A stretch of 64,000 nt of DNA from JACRDG01 sp963760985 (GCA_963760985.1 CAVXFM010000005.1:186001-250000), one strand, 5' to 3'; counted from the stretch's first letter, positions 1-11,923 are shown. Notes: generated from the letters alone by a model not told the origin. Translations and numbers: made by a program.

Positions 1-1247
1 ATTCCGTCAAAGGGGGACCAGCCACAGGAGGTCCGGAGCGGCCCTCGTCCCAAGATCTCGCTTCCCTTGACCTGAGTGGTTTCAGACAGGCGCAACACGG
101 TGAACGAACCCACCGCCCCGGATTCGACGAGTCCGTGGGGTCTATCCAGATCCGCAGAAAACAGGCGCGCCGGTCCGGACGAAAGAATGACCGCCACCTT
201 CTCCGGCAAGAAGCCATGCTCCTTCATCAACCAGCCAGCAAACGATCCAAGTGTGTCAAGGTGGGGCATGCCCGGGGCGCCGTTCTCCTTGTCCGCACGC
301 GTGTGGGGCGCATGGTCTGTCGCGACAATGTCTACGGCACCCTCTTTGAGCGCGCTGATCAAGAAGCGCCTGTCGTCCTCCGACCTGAGTGGCGGATTGC
401 AGTCCAGCATTGTAGGGGCAACAAGGTCATTGCCGATTGCCGAGCAGACCCGCCCCTCGCGGACACTGAAAAAAAGATGATGAGGAGTCACTTCGCAGGT
501 CACCCGATTCTCGGACGACTGGTTGTACTCAAGAATGCGTTTTACCGAGTTCTCGGTGGAAACATGACAGATGTGTGTTTGTAGCCCGAACTTCGTGGTG
601 AGTTCAAGAACTTTCTCGACCGCGCGCACTTCCGCTTCAGGAGGCCGGATCTTCCAACGTGGTCCTTGCTTGCCTGAGTCCCTCAAGACCTCAGGGTCTT
701 CTGCATGGAAAAAGACCCGACACCCACGGTACCGGGCCAGGGCAGTTTCCAGATCGGTCCATTGGGCGAACGTGACGGAAGAAGGTTGCGCGTCCAAATA
801 GACCTTGTATGGGATATCCGCCCACGGTTCGGATCGCGGGGTGACCGCTGCAAACACGATAACCGGACAGCTCGAAGATGACGCGACCTCCTGCTTGAGC
901 GCGTACGTGTCACGATTGTCCGGAGGCACGGGATCGTTGGGCATGGCCGCGAACAACGTCACTCCTCCGTTGATGGCAGCCAGGCCTGCAGTGGAAAACG
1001 TTTCTTTCCGGCAGGCAGCAGTCCATTTTTCCCGCGCGTGGGCGTCCGAGCCCGCGGGACGCGGGAATTCCCTGGCATGGACGTGCGCATCGATAAACCC
1101 TGGGAAGACCAAGAGGTCGCTCTCTTGCTTTTGCAAGAGGCTCGTGACCGTGCGGATCAACCCCTGGTCCGCATCCATGGTGATGCGGGCCGGGCGTACT
1201 CCATCGGGAAAGACGATGTTTCCAGTGAGTTCCGTAAATGTAGCCAT
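1..1247 (-). CDS. pyrC: Dihydroorotase, C-terminus beyond left edge
   Basis: This is an amidohydrolase-fold dihydroorotase, which interconverts carbamoyl-aspartate and dihydroorotate in de novo pyrimidine synthesis in the cytoplasm. I translated the minus strand directly: it stays open from an ATG at 1247 to the window edge, about 415 codons. Visible family motifs are FPGFIDAHVHARE (metal-binding HxH near residue 50), HAED, THICHVST, EVTPHHL, a substrate-binding NPPLR segment, and ATDHAPHT (the metal-ligand Asp region near residue 300). The C-terminal part, ending in GRGPLRTSCGWSPF, matches the usual end region, so only a few residues should be missing. There is no strong ribosome site before the ATG. 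An allantoinase or other cyclic amidohydrolase is less likely given the DHAPHT and NPPLR combination. Confidence 0.85.
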   Translation of the reverse strand, partial: MATFTELTGNIVFPDGVRPARITMDADQGLIRTVTSLLQKQESDLLVFPGFIDAHVHAREFPRPAGSDAHAREKWTAACRKETFSTAGLAAINGGVTLFAAMPNDPVPPDNRDTYALKQEVASSSSCPVIVFAAVTPRSEPWADIPYKVYLDAQPSSVTFAQWTDLETALARYRGCRVFFHAEDPEVLRDSGKQGPRWKIRPPEAEVRAVEKVLELTTKFGLQTHICHVSTENSVKRILEYNQSSENRVTCEVTPHHLFFSVREGRVCSAIGNDLVAPTMLDCNPPLRSEDDRRFLISALKEGAVDIVATDHAPHTRADKENGAPGMPHLDTLGSFAGWLMKEHGFLPEKVAVILSSGPARLFSADLDRPHGLVESGAVGSFTVLRLSETTQVKGSEILGRGPLRTSCGWSPFDG

Positions 1248-1343
1248 CAGGGTTTGCTCGGAAGCGGGCCTGTCACGTAACCGGTGCCTGACAGAAACCG
1301 TGCCATGTGTGGCGGACAGGGGCCCGCGTGATGCAACGATGTC

Positions 1344-1868
1344 CTATTTGCCTTCCATAGCCTCGATCAGGGTCCGGCAAAACGCAGGAAGATCCTCCGG
1401 CTTGCGGGACGTGATGAGATTCCCATCCCGAACCAGCTCAGCGTCTTCCCAGTGAGCGCCGGCATTGATCATGTCGTCTTTGATAGCCACATACGAGGTA
1501 GCCTTCTTGCCCTTGAGAATACCCGCGCTGGCTAGCATCCAGCCTCCGTGACAGATGGAGGCCACCACCTTGCCCTTGAAGAACGCGTCCCTCACGAGCG
1601 CGACCATTTCCGGGTGGATCCTCATCTTGTCCGGAGCGTATCCTCCAGGGATTACCACCGCGTCGAACTGGTCAACATGAACCTCGGAAGCCTTTTTGTC
1701 CGCGTGGATCGGTATTCCGTACCTACCGTGGTACACTGCCGCGGTTCCTGACCCGACGACAGTGACTTCCACCCCTTCTTCTTTCAGCCGATAATACGGG
1801 ATCCAGACTTCAAATTCGTTGTAAATATCCTCGACGAGAAGAGCTGCTTTTTTGCCTTTCAATCTCAT
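1344..1868 (-). CDS. PfpI/DJ-1 family intracellular protease or deglycase
   Basis: A 174-residue DJ-1/PfpI superfamily protein. Members are cytoplasmic glutamine-amidotransferase-like hydrolases with protease, chaperone or glyoxalase-type activity. The sequence shows KKAALLVEDIYNEFE at the N-terminus, a PGGYAPD loop, and the nucleophile elbow SICHGG, whose Cys-His pair is characteristic. The open frame extends 45 codons further upstream, but I place the start at 1868 because a GGAGGA ribosome site sits just before that ATG and the family fold begins there. It is transcribed away from the neighbouring hypA and lies downstream of it; co-transcription is possible but not shown. The exact biochemical activity cannot be assigned from sequence. 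Confidence 0.87.
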   Translation of the reverse strand: MRLKGKKAALLVEDIYNEFEVWIPYYRLKEEGVEVTVVGSGTAAVYHGRYGIPIHADKKASEVHVDQFDAVVIPGGYAPDKMRIHPEMVALVRDAFFKGKVVASICHGGWMLASAGILKGKKATSYVAIKDDMINAGAHWEDAELVRDGNLITSRKPEDLPAFCRTLIEAMEGK

Positions 1869-2059
1869 GATAGTCCTCCGCTCAAGATCTCGCGTGCAGA
1901 CGGGGAGAGCGCAGTACGAACCCACCCGTCCTGCCTCTTTGGATATCCTTTGGGCTGTATTGGTTTCCCTGTTTTCGCCTGGGAGCCTTTCGCGGACCCC
2001 CAATCACGGCCACCATCGTGGCACGTTTTCAGGAAAGCATTGCGTCACGCAACAGCCTC

Positions 2060-2416
2060 CTATTCCGGAGTGTCCTCGATTTCTAAGGACGCGATACGCA
2101 TTTCATCGCGACCTTGTAGGAATTGCACCGCAGGAGAGTCACACACGGGGCAGAAGGGCTGATAGTCGTCGAGAATCGTCTCCCTCCCGCATTCCGTGCA
2201 ACGAACCTTGAGCGGGACAATGGTGATATCCAGGTGCGCTCCCTCGGCAATAGTGTCCTTGGCAAGGATCTCAAAGGCAAATTCAATCGCGGAAGGCAAC
2301 ACCGCGGTGAGAGCACCGAATTCCAGACTTACCCGGACCACGCGCTGTGCGTGGTGAATAGCGGCCTGCTGTTCCAGTATGTCCATGATACTCTGAACGA
2401 TAGCCATTTCGTGCAT
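2060..2416 (-). CDS. hypA: Hydrogenase nickel incorporation protein HypA
   Basis: A 118-residue HypA/HybF family metallochaperone, which together with HypB delivers nickel to the large subunit of [NiFe]-hydrogenases. The start is placed at 2416 because MHE is the conserved nickel-binding N-terminus (His2) and a GAGGA ribosome site precedes it; the open frame continues 22 codons upstream without family resemblance. The C-terminal half carries the structural zinc site, seen as CTEC and CPVC about 13 residues apart. Length fits the family. No hypB or hydrogenase gene is visible in this window, so it is a stand-alone copy here, and an [NiFe]-hydrogenase elsewhere in the genome is inferred. Confidence 0.92.
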   Translation of the reverse strand: MHEMAIVQSIMDILEQQAAIHHAQRVVRVSLEFGALTAVLPSAIEFAFEILAKDTIAEGAHLDITIVPLKVRCTECGRETILDDYQPFCPVCDSPAVQFLQGRDEMRIASLEIEDTPE

Positions 2417-2463
2417 GGAATCCTCGTAATTCTTGGATCGGCTACCAAGCGCTCCAGGCACGG

Positions 2464-2829
2464 TTAATAGCCTTTTGCCCACGCGGGAACTTGCCAGTGA
2501 ACGCCAGGATTGATCTGCTGAAAAGTCCCACTGCCATTCATGTCCATGAACATACGGTACGTGTGTTGGGGATCGCTATTGCTGTGGGTACTAAAGGCAA
2601 AATGCTTGCCATGCAATGAATAAATGGAGACGACGTCTCCGTTGGGTGCGGAGTAGTAATCCAGGGTGAGCTGTTTTCCCTGGATTTCGGGGGGGTGATT
2701 CACCTGCTTGGTAGTAAGATGTTTCAAAACGCTCTTGTCGGGAAGTCGAAAGAGCTGCTGAGCGGCTGCCATGAGCGGAACCGCACTACACAAGAGGATC
2801 AGAAAACCCGTGAAGCCCATTTTTCGCAT
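2464..2829 (-). CDS. Small secreted protein of unknown function
   Basis: A 121-residue protein that I do not recognise. The N-terminus is a clear signal peptide: basic MRKMGF, a hydrophobic stretch to about residue 20, then an AAAQQ cleavage region. The mature part is rich in polar and aromatic residues with no cysteines or known catalytic motif, and its repeated short beta-like stretches (LDYYSAPNGDVVSIYSL, HTYRMFMDMNG) resemble small periplasmic beta proteins. A good ribosome site (GGAGTG) sits a few bases before the ATG, supporting a real gene. It ends shortly before hypA on the same strand. Periplasmic or outer-surface location is inferred. Confidence 0.65.
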   Translation of the reverse strand: MRKMGFTGFLILLCSAVPLMAAAQQLFRLPDKSVLKHLTTKQVNHPPEIQGKQLTLDYYSAPNGDVVSIYSLHGKHFAFSTHSNSDPQHTYRMFMDMNGSGTFQQINPGVHWQVPAWAKGY

Positions 2830-3135
2830 GGGAACTCACTCCTTTTGACTCCGAGTCTTGTTTGAAACGATTTCTATATCAGATCGCCATCCCTGAGACA
2901 ACCTGAAGATCATACCATAATCCACCACCTCATTTTTCGGTGGGTCGTTTGTGGTCTCCCCGGACCTGAAAAACCCCCTCGATCGTGTCCCCCGCACCTG
3001 CGAATCGGCTCTCGTGCCACGCCTTATTGATTCGTATGCCGAGTTCCCCCTGTTCGGCCAGAATTCAGGAATACTGACCCGGTCAGTCTGTTTTTCCTCC
3101 CGTTTGCGCTCCATTTCTCCAGGATGCGGCGCTGT
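2830..3135. other. Intergenic stretch without recognised gene
   Basis: Open frames here on either strand have no ribosome site or recognisable protein features. I see no RNA gene. It separates the secreted-protein gene from the transposase remnant. Confidence 0.5.
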
Positions 3136-3945
3136 CTAACTCGATTCGCAAAGGTTCAGTATCTTCCTCCTCATCTCAAAGAGTGTTTCGTTCGACGCAT
3201 GACCCCCAACGAGTCGAACACGCAGCATGCGAGCACGTTTGAGCACTCGACCAGGCAGATTGATCAGCCAGAACCGTATCGCCTTCATGCGCTTGCCCAC
3301 CCATGTTTCCCCCAGAACCAAGCGCTTCATCGCTGAGTTCAGGTTCATGGCCAGGATCATGATGTGCCACCATGCTGCGTTTACCCCGAAATACCCTGAA
3401 GGAAGCCTGCCTCCCGCAAGATCTTCCTTCGTCTCCGAATGTGCCTCTTCCGATTTTCCGCAGCGCTCACTATTCCACCGGATGAGCTGGCCTCCGGGGA
3501 TGTCTCGGTTCGTGACAATCCCGAATACCTCGTATTTCACCGAACCGAAATTCATGGACGGAAACGGCCTGAAATGAAGGAGATGCCACCGACCTCTTAT
3601 GCTCCGTGCGCAGTCTCTTGCTCAGAGCTCGTCTGTCCTCGCGTGATTTTCCGAATCCGACCGATTCCCGAAGCACCTGACAGAACACCTCATCTCCTTT
3701 TCAGAAGGTCCAGGTCGCTGAGACCTTGGGCATCCGCGAGATTCAACCATATCAGTGCCATCACAGTCTCACTTTCCGACCAGCCCTGATCGCCCGATCG
3801 GATATTGAGCCGATTCTCGACAGCTTGGCTCAGCCCCATCACATGACCGAATTCCAGATGCGTGGGCAATCCCGCCAGTGCAGTCATCCCCCGGGGCTTC
3901 TTTGCAACTTTGTACTGGAAAGTGAAGAAACTCCTTGGGCGATAA
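3136..3945 (-). pseudogene. IS1380-family transposase remnant, internally deleted
   Basis: Decayed insertion-sequence transposase. From about 3945 down to 3690 the minus strand encodes the IS1380-type N-terminus (GMTALAGLPTHLEF, VMGLSQAVENRL, GWSESETVMALIWLNLA). A frame change near 3690 continues with VFCQVLRES and the RRALSKRLRTE/SVASPS linker. At about 3575 the sequence jumps into the C-terminal domain, which runs to 3136: EVFGIVTNRDIPGGQLI, CGKSEEAHSETKEDLAGG, LPSGYFGVNAAWW, LINLPGR. The middle, roughly 200 or more residues holding most of the DDE catalytic core, is absent. The element is therefore non-functional. No clear terminal inverted repeats or target duplication were found by eye. 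Confidence 0.8.
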
Positions 3946-4071
3946 TGCGTGCGCCTCGTTGGTGACAGATTTTTTCTGTCAAAAGCGGTCCATCTTCTTG
4001 ATCTCTCAAGAACCACGAGGTTTTTCATCTTCTTTGCTGCGCGATGGAGGGAAAAAGAAGCGATCGTCTGA

Positions 4072-4611
4072 CTATTCAGACTTCGATTCCAACGATTCGA
4101 TCCAGTGTTCGAAATGGTTCTTAAGGAGCGGGTTTTTTGTGAGGTCGACCGACTTGCGGAATATGGCGATGGCCCGGTCTGTCCGTCCCAAGTCCAGAAA
4201 CAGGCTACCGGTCATGTACACGGACGGGAAATAATCCGGTTCCAGCTCGAGCGACATGGCATAGTTCAGCATAGTGGAATTGCGTGGCACCTCGGGAAGG
4301 AAGCGACCGTTGTAGAGCGCATAGGCAAAAAGGGGTGAGAGCTCCTTGGCCTTGTGCCAGTCCATGACTCCTTTGTACACATGGCCCACCCAAAAGTAGG
4401 CAGCCCCGCGATTCGCGTACGCGGCGTAGGATTTGGGGTGACGCCGGAGGAACTTGCTCCACAGGTCTATGGCATGGTCAAGGCGTCCTTCGTTCGCTTG
4501 GTACAAAGCTTCTTGAAACAATTCGGAAGCCCGCCCCGCGGTGCAAGGCACGGCCAGAGCACCTACCGCGAGAATCATGACGGAGAGCCATCGAATAAGA
4601 GGGCGATACAT
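4072..4611 (-). CDS. TPR-repeat protein with signal anchor
   Basis: A protein of about 179 residues with an N-terminal hydrophobic segment (residues 8-27, IRWLSVMILAVGALAV) that is probably a signal peptide or anchor, followed by three to four tetratricopeptide-like helices: ELFQEALYQANEGRLDHAI, PKSYAAYANRGAAYFWVGH, YFPSVYMTGSLFLDLGRTDRAI. TPR proteins usually act as periplasmic or membrane protein-interaction scaffolds; no partner can be named. The open frame extends 30 codons upstream of 4611, but the signal-peptide position favours the ATG at 4611. It stands alone between an IS remnant and a divergent aminotransferase. Confidence 0.72.
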   Translation of the reverse strand: MYRPLIRWLSVMILAVGALAVPCTAGRASELFQEALYQANEGRLDHAIDLWSKFLRRHPKSYAAYANRGAAYFWVGHVYKGVMDWHKAKELSPLFAYALYNGRFLPEVPRNSTMLNYAMSLELEPDYFPSVYMTGSLFLDLGRTDRAIAIFRKSVDLTKNPLLKNHFEHWIESLESKSE

Positions 4612-5065
4612 CAGCGTTGCTTCCGATCTTATCCCCTCCCGGGGAAAACCGCAGCGACCCAGAGCGGCATTTGATCGCCAGCGCTCATGGTGGAGAGACA
4701 ATCCGTCTGTTCATAATCCGGACTACAATCACTCACGATCCGGGCACGAGTACTGGTTTGCCCCGGGTTTCTTCCGGATGTAAAAGAAGCGGTCGAAGCT
4801 GCACTCAGACACGACTATTGGTGTGCGGCCCGATGCCAGGGCTCAATACTCGCGAGATTCTTCCCTGCCCCCTGTGATTACACCGAAAAACCGTGATTCT
4901 GGAGCATGGTACCCGAGGCGCAGGGCGTTTCCAACCCGCTGCAATCGACAATTCGTGTCAATATCCTACCACAATGGGCTCTTTCTTGCCAACAACTTGG
5001 CAATAAGGGGCAAAACACCGCTTATTCCGTTGACTTTTTGAGCACAGCCATGTTATCATTATACA
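4612..5065. other. Intergenic region with no supported gene
   Basis: Several short open frames overlap here but none has a ribosome site or protein-like composition. The right part is AT-rich around 5030-5065 and probably holds the promoter of the aminotransferase at 5177. Confidence 0.5.
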
Positions 5066-5139
5066 CCCTGAAAAAAACAGGGCTGATGCAAGGTCGAGAG
5101 CCCGGCGATTCATGTGGATGCAGATTTGAAGGCCGGGCT
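5066..5139 (+). promoter_or_regulatory. Structured 5' leader: two hairpins before aminotransferase
   Basis: Two stems are visible in the leader. CCCTG (5066-5070) pairs with CAGGG (5078-5082) around an A7 loop. AGCCCGGC (5099-5106) pairs perfectly with GCCGGGCT (5132-5139), followed by TTCGTTT. The second resembles an attenuator or terminator placed 37 bases before the start codon. It does not match a riboswitch class that I can recognise. Confidence 0.4.
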
Positions 5140-5176
5140 TTCGTTTGTACACTACTTTTCTATCAGGAGGAGGGCC

Positions 5177-6361
5177 ATGCCGGTATCGCAGAGAATTGCC
5201 ACTTCCATACAGAGTTCTTCTTGGATCAGGAAGATGTTCGAGGAAGGCGCACGCCTCAAGGCAGAATTCGGGGCTAAGAACGTTTTTGACTTCAGTCTGG
5301 GGAATCCGAACTTGGACCCGGTTGACAAGATGAAGGAAGCTATCGCCTCAGCTGCCGCTGTTGACGCTCCCGGCATACACGGATACATGCCGAATGCGGG
5401 GTTTGCCGATGTGCGAGCAGCAGTGGCCGAGAAGATTCGGCAAGACGAGGGGATCGACGTCGGCGAGAACGGCATTGTCATGACTGTCGGCGCGGGAGGA
5501 GCGCTGAATGTCATCTTCAAGACCATTTTGAACCCCGATGATGAGGTGCTCGTTCCTAAGCCCTTTTTTGTCGAGTATCTCCCCTACGCGGACAACCATG
5601 GCGGAAAGGTGGTCCTCGTTCCCACTCTTGCTGATTTTTCTCTGGATCTCAATGCCCTGGAAGCGGCCATTACCAAGAAGACCGCAGCGGTGCTCATCAA
5701 CTCCCCCAATAACCCCACAGGAAAGGTCTATTCCGCACAACAGATTCATGAACTGGGAGCCCTACTGGACCGGAAGAGCAAAGAGACGGGGCGAGTTATC
5801 GTGCTCATCTCGGACGAGCCGTACCGCGGCATCGTCTATGACGGCTTGAGCGTTCCCAGCATTTTCAAGGCGTACGCCCACAGCCTTGTCGCGACATCTT
5901 TCTCGAAGGATCTCTCCTTGGCCGGTGAACGCATCGGATACGTGGCGATGAATCCGAAGATGGACCAGGCGTCTCTCACAATGGGAGGGCTCGTGCTGGC
6001 AAACCGAATCCTGGGCTTTGTCAACGCTCCCGCTCTGATGCAGCGTGCAGTCAAGGATCAGCTGAGGTCAGTGGTAGACATATCGGTGTACAAGAGACGC
6101 AGAGACAGGCTTTACAATGCGCTGACGGGTTTCGGGTATGACTGTAACAAACCGGAAGGAGCCTTTTACCTTTTTCCCAAAGCTCCCATAGCGGACGACG
6201 TGGCCTTCGTGGGGCTTCTTCAGAAGAAACTGGTACTGACCGTTCCGGGAAGCGGTTTCGGCGGACCGGGCTATTTCAGGATTGCCTATTGTGTGTCGGA
6301 TGAGACCATCGAGGGTTCTCTAAAAGGGTTCGAGGAAGCGATCAAAGAGGTTCAGTCCTGA
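5177..6361 (+). CDS. Class I/II PLP-dependent aminotransferase
   Basis: A 394-residue fold-type I aminotransferase, cytoplasmic, probably using an amino acid and 2-oxoglutarate. Motifs in order: FSLGNPNLDP near residue 45 (substrate loop), VGAGGALNVIFKTIL (PLP phosphate cup), NSPNNPTGK, LISDEPYRGIVYD (Asp/Tyr contacting the PLP ring), and SFSKDLSLAGERIGY with the Schiff-base lysine near residue 245. The start at 5177 is chosen because CAGGAGGAGGG precedes it closely; the longer open frame upstream runs through the leader hairpin. Substrate is unknown; the family includes aspartate- and alanine-type enzymes. A structured leader upstream suggests attenuation-like control. Confidence 0.88.
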   Translation: MPVSQRIATSIQSSSWIRKMFEEGARLKAEFGAKNVFDFSLGNPNLDPVDKMKEAIASAAAVDAPGIHGYMPNAGFADVRAAVAEKIRQDEGIDVGENGIVMTVGAGGALNVIFKTILNPDDEVLVPKPFFVEYLPYADNHGGKVVLVPTLADFSLDLNALEAAITKKTAAVLINSPNNPTGKVYSAQQIHELGALLDRKSKETGRVIVLISDEPYRGIVYDGLSVPSIFKAYAHSLVATSFSKDLSLAGERIGYVAMNPKMDQASLTMGGLVLANRILGFVNAPALMQRAVKDQLRSVVDISVYKRRRDRLYNALTGFGYDCNKPEGAFYLFPKAPIADDVAFVGLLQKKLVLTVPGSGFGGPGYFRIAYCVSDETIEGSLKGFEEAIKEVQS

Positions 6362-6501
6362 GTCGAGCAGCGGCCTCACCGAGGGAGTGGCGGGAATCCC
6401 TCACCGGTGTCAAACGCTGTCAATGATTGCGAGAAGACGCAGAGCCGTGGAACCTCCGTTCAGGGACTCCCCGCCGCGTTTCACAAGCGGGGCCCATTCG
6501 G

Positions 6502-7449
6502 TCAAGACTTTCTGGCACCTGCCACATAATGCAATCTTTTGGCTGATCGACCCTGAAGCGTGTTGAGAATGAGGATGTTCTCAATGCGCTTCAGGCTAAC
6601 GTCGGGGGGCTCGCCGGGGGAATAGCCTTCCGCTCCGAGGCTTCGCCTGAGTTGCAGTCTCAGCTCGTGAACTTTCGCACCCACTTCCAGGAGATACGCC
6701 TTGTGTGAGGTGAGAATCTCTTCCATTTCTCGCATCCGCTTGTTCAAGGCCTGGATCGCTTTGCCTTCGTCCTGTGCGGGCTGCTTCTTGAGGGCCGCTA
6801 CGGCCTTTCGGTCGTTTTCCATCTCGGTCTTCAGGGTAGCGATACTTTTTTCAAGAGGAGTAAACCGGTCCTTTAAGTCCGCTACTGCTGCGTCCTTCAC
6901 CTTAGGGAGGGTCTTCTTGACTGCTTCAACGATCTTGGTGTTGTTTTCCGCAATGTCCTTTCGCGTGCGCTCAAGGGTCTTTGCGAGGTCTACCTGAGCT
7001 TTCGCCAGGGAGGCAAAGTTCTTTTTCTCTATTGCATAGCCCTTGCTGACCCGGCCGATCTGGCCCATACAGTCTGACGTGCGTTTTTCCAACCCCGCGA
7101 GAGCCTCATCGAAGGTCTTGAGCTTCTTTTTTTCTTCATCGCGTTCTTTTTGGGCTTCCTGTGCCCAGTCCCGAAATTCTTCCAGTTTGGCGTTCACCGG
7201 GTCGACTTTGGTCTTGATGACCTGCGAAATCCTGTCTTGTTGATCTTCGATTCTTTGGATATCCGCGCTGAAATCCCGCGGGAGCGAGAATTTGCTCGAG
7301 AATTCTTTGAGATCCTTTTCTTGCTTCTGCAGCCGTTTTTCGAGGTCAGCAATCTTGACTTTCACCTGTGAGGATTCATCGGCGCAGCCCACCATCAGGA
7401 TCGCGCCGAGCGTCACGGCCACTATCAAGGAGCTGCGTTCCAGGATCAT
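6502..7449 (-). CDS. Coiled-coil lipoprotein of unknown function
   Basis: A 315-residue protein beginning with a lipoprotein signal peptide; lipobox LMVGC puts the lipidated cysteine at about residue 22. Almost all of the remainder is charged heptad-repeat sequence (ADLEKRLQKQEKDLKEF, QKERDEEKKKLKTFDEAL, MRKMEEIL-like stretches) predicting a long coiled coil, with a short different C-terminal tail after residue 270 (SLGAEGYSPGEPPDVS). A GGGAGG ribosome site precedes the ATG. It is likely an envelope-anchored spacer or scaffold; no enzymatic motif is present and no family name can be given with confidence. It is transcribed convergently with the aminotransferase. Confidence 0.75.
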   Translation of the reverse strand: MILERSSLIVAVTLGAILMVGCADESSQVKVKIADLEKRLQKQEKDLKEFSSKFSLPRDFSADIQRIEDQQDRISQVIKTKVDPVNAKLEEFRDWAQEAQKERDEEKKKLKTFDEALAGLEKRTSDCMGQIGRVSKGYAIEKKNFASLAKAQVDLAKTLERTRKDIAENNTKIVEAVKKTLPKVKDAAVADLKDRFTPLEKSIATLKTEMENDRKAVAALKKQPAQDEGKAIQALNKRMREMEEILTSHKAYLLEVGAKVHELRLQLRRSLGAEGYSPGEPPDVSLKRIENILILNTLQGRSAKRLHYVAGARKS

Positions 7450-8008
7450 CTGAAACCTCCCGGACCTGTTTGATACGGTTGCATGATATCAAATCTCAAA
7501 TGAAACGCAAGGATAAAGGACAAAGAAAAGGTAAAATGTAAAGTATGCACGCTTTGTGGCAAGTCGCCTCGTGGCCTCACGGTACTGTGCAGTGGCGATT
7601 CTCTCCCAGGACAACGAGGTCCTTTGGGCGACTTCTCCTGATGTGCGTAAGAATAGGGTATTTGCCAAGGACGTTCGAGCGTAAAACGTGCCGAAAAGAG
7701 TTGTCCTGAAGCCTCGATGTCATGCGGTTGACAGCGGTGGTACCCTGTGTTAGAGATGGGTCCGCCTCCGGGAAGGCCAAGCTGGGACCATTTGCCGATT
7801 CCTACACGGCCATCTCACCCGGGCAAAGGATTCGTAAGCCTTTTGAAAGCCCGTTTCCAACGAAGAGAGAACCTTACGCCTCCATCGTTGTCATTTGAAG
7901 AAGGTGAGGAGCAGCGCGGGACTGCGTACCCGTGTTCGTCCCGCGACCGAGGGGGACTTAGGCTCACCCATTAAGGTTTCGCCGTTGTGAACGTCGAGAG
8001 GACCCATC
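7450..8008. other. Intergenic region upstream of secA
   Basis: No supported gene. It is expected to hold the divergent promoters for the lipoprotein gene and secA. A GAGAGGA ribosome site lies at its right end before secA. No SecM-like arrest peptide was recognised. Confidence 0.5.
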
Positions 8009-10652
<2,644 letters not shown>

Positions 10653-11052
10653 CAGACTGTTGCGGAACGCAATGCTTTCCCGGAGACGTGGCGTCCCGGT
10701 ATCAAGTCCGATGACTCTTGGCAGAGGCCCCAACAAGAAAGGTCCCATGTCTGCCCCATAGGAGCCATACAGTCAGTCCGAGGCGCCGGTCGATGCCCAA
10801 CGTAGGGCGCTTGTGGCCACGATTGGGGTGCGCAACACGGTCTTCGCAGCGTTCGGATCGATTGGCAAGGGGGAAGCTCTCTTTGGCCTGTACCTCCATG
10901 AAGGAACCAGCCAGGTTTTCAGTTCAGGGAACGCATTTCTTAATCCACGTGCGAGACCTGCTGCCGGAGGACGGCCGAGCCCACTATGCTGCAGCGATTG
11001 TCCGGCCCCGGGCTGCCGGAATGAATTCTTTCTTTCTGAGGAGGAATTTCCC

Positions 11053-11922
11053 ATTATCTCTTATCAGCGAGACCACTTTGTCCCTACTTCGGAATTGACG
11101 TTCCCGTTCGCAGACGACATCAGCGGAACGATTCGCGGGTACAGGGTCTTTACCGCGTGTCGCACCTATCGGGAAAAGATCTTTCGCCTGAAGGATCACC
11201 TCGATCGTCTGTACAACTCCGCGTCGATCATCCACATGACACCGCCAGTGGACCGAGACCGGCTCGAGCAACTCTTGACGGAAGCAGTCAAAAGGAATCG
11301 TGCGGCAGGGCTCGCGGGCGATCTCCTCATAGACATCATCTTCAGCGGCGGACTCGCGGGTGCGACCATGAAACAATCGGGTCGCGGGGGGTTCCTGTAC
11401 ATGGCGATCCAGGAACTGGAGCCACCCCCTCCCGAGGTGTACGAAAAGGGTCTGGCCCTGGCCACCCACCCTCATCAGAGGATCTACGCGGATGTGAAGC
11501 TCCTGAACTACGTGGGAGCCATCCTGGCCCACCAGACCGTGGTCCGCCAGTTCGAGACGGATGACGTGGTGTTCATCGATCCCTCGGACAATCAGACTAT
11601 TCTGGAAGGTTCCACATTTACGGTCTTCTTTGTGAACGCTGCCGGAGAGCTGCTGACGCACCCACTTGACGGGAGCGTCCTGGACAGCATCACTCGGCGA
11701 GTCGTGCTTGAATTGCTCAGGCCGAGAAGCGAGTTCACGGTGCGGGAGGTCCCGATATACGTGAATCAGGTCCCATCCTTGCGCGAGGCCTTTCTTGTCT
11801 CCACGAGCCGGAACGTGGTGCCCATCACTCGCATCGATGCGACCTTGATCGGGAATGCCAAACCGGGCCCGATCACGCGTGTGATCATGAACGCTTTTCA
11901 AGAATATCTGGAATCATACTGA
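11053..11922 (+). CDS. Class IV aminotransferase (BCAT/ADC-lyase-like)
   Basis: A fold-type IV PLP enzyme resembling branched-chain aminotransferases and aminodeoxychorismate lyases. Seen: RGYRVFTACRTY near the N-terminus, FRLKDHLDRLYNSA, the probable Schiff-base lysine in YADVKLLNYVGAILAHQ, and the phosphate-binding DNQTILEGSTFTVFFV followed by LDSITRRVVLEL. The frame is open back to 10813, but the first 80 residues do not look like protein of this family. A GAGGAGG ribosome site at 11038-11044 points to initiation at the ATT of 11053, or to a miscalled start codon there; no ATG or GTG fits. The substrate, a branched-chain or aromatic amino acid, is unresolved. Confidence 0.8.
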   Translation: MISYQRDHFVPTSELTFPFADDISGTIRGYRVFTACRTYREKIFRLKDHLDRLYNSASIIHMTPPVDRDRLEQLLTEAVKRNRAAGLAGDLLIDIIFSGGLAGATMKQSGRGGFLYMAIQELEPPPPEVYEKGLALATHPHQRIYADVKLLNYVGAILAHQTVVRQFETDDVVFIDPSDNQTILEGSTFTVFFVNAAGELLTHPLDGSVLDSITRRVVLELLRPRSEFTVREVPIYVNQVPSLREAFLVSTSRNVVPITRIDATLIGNAKPGPITRVIMNAFQEYLESY

Positions 11923-11923
11923 G

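Noticed and set aside
10813..11052. Upstream extension of the class IV aminotransferase
   Set aside because: The 80 residues are Pro/Arg/Cys-rich and unlike the family, and a strong ribosome site lies at the end of this stretch.
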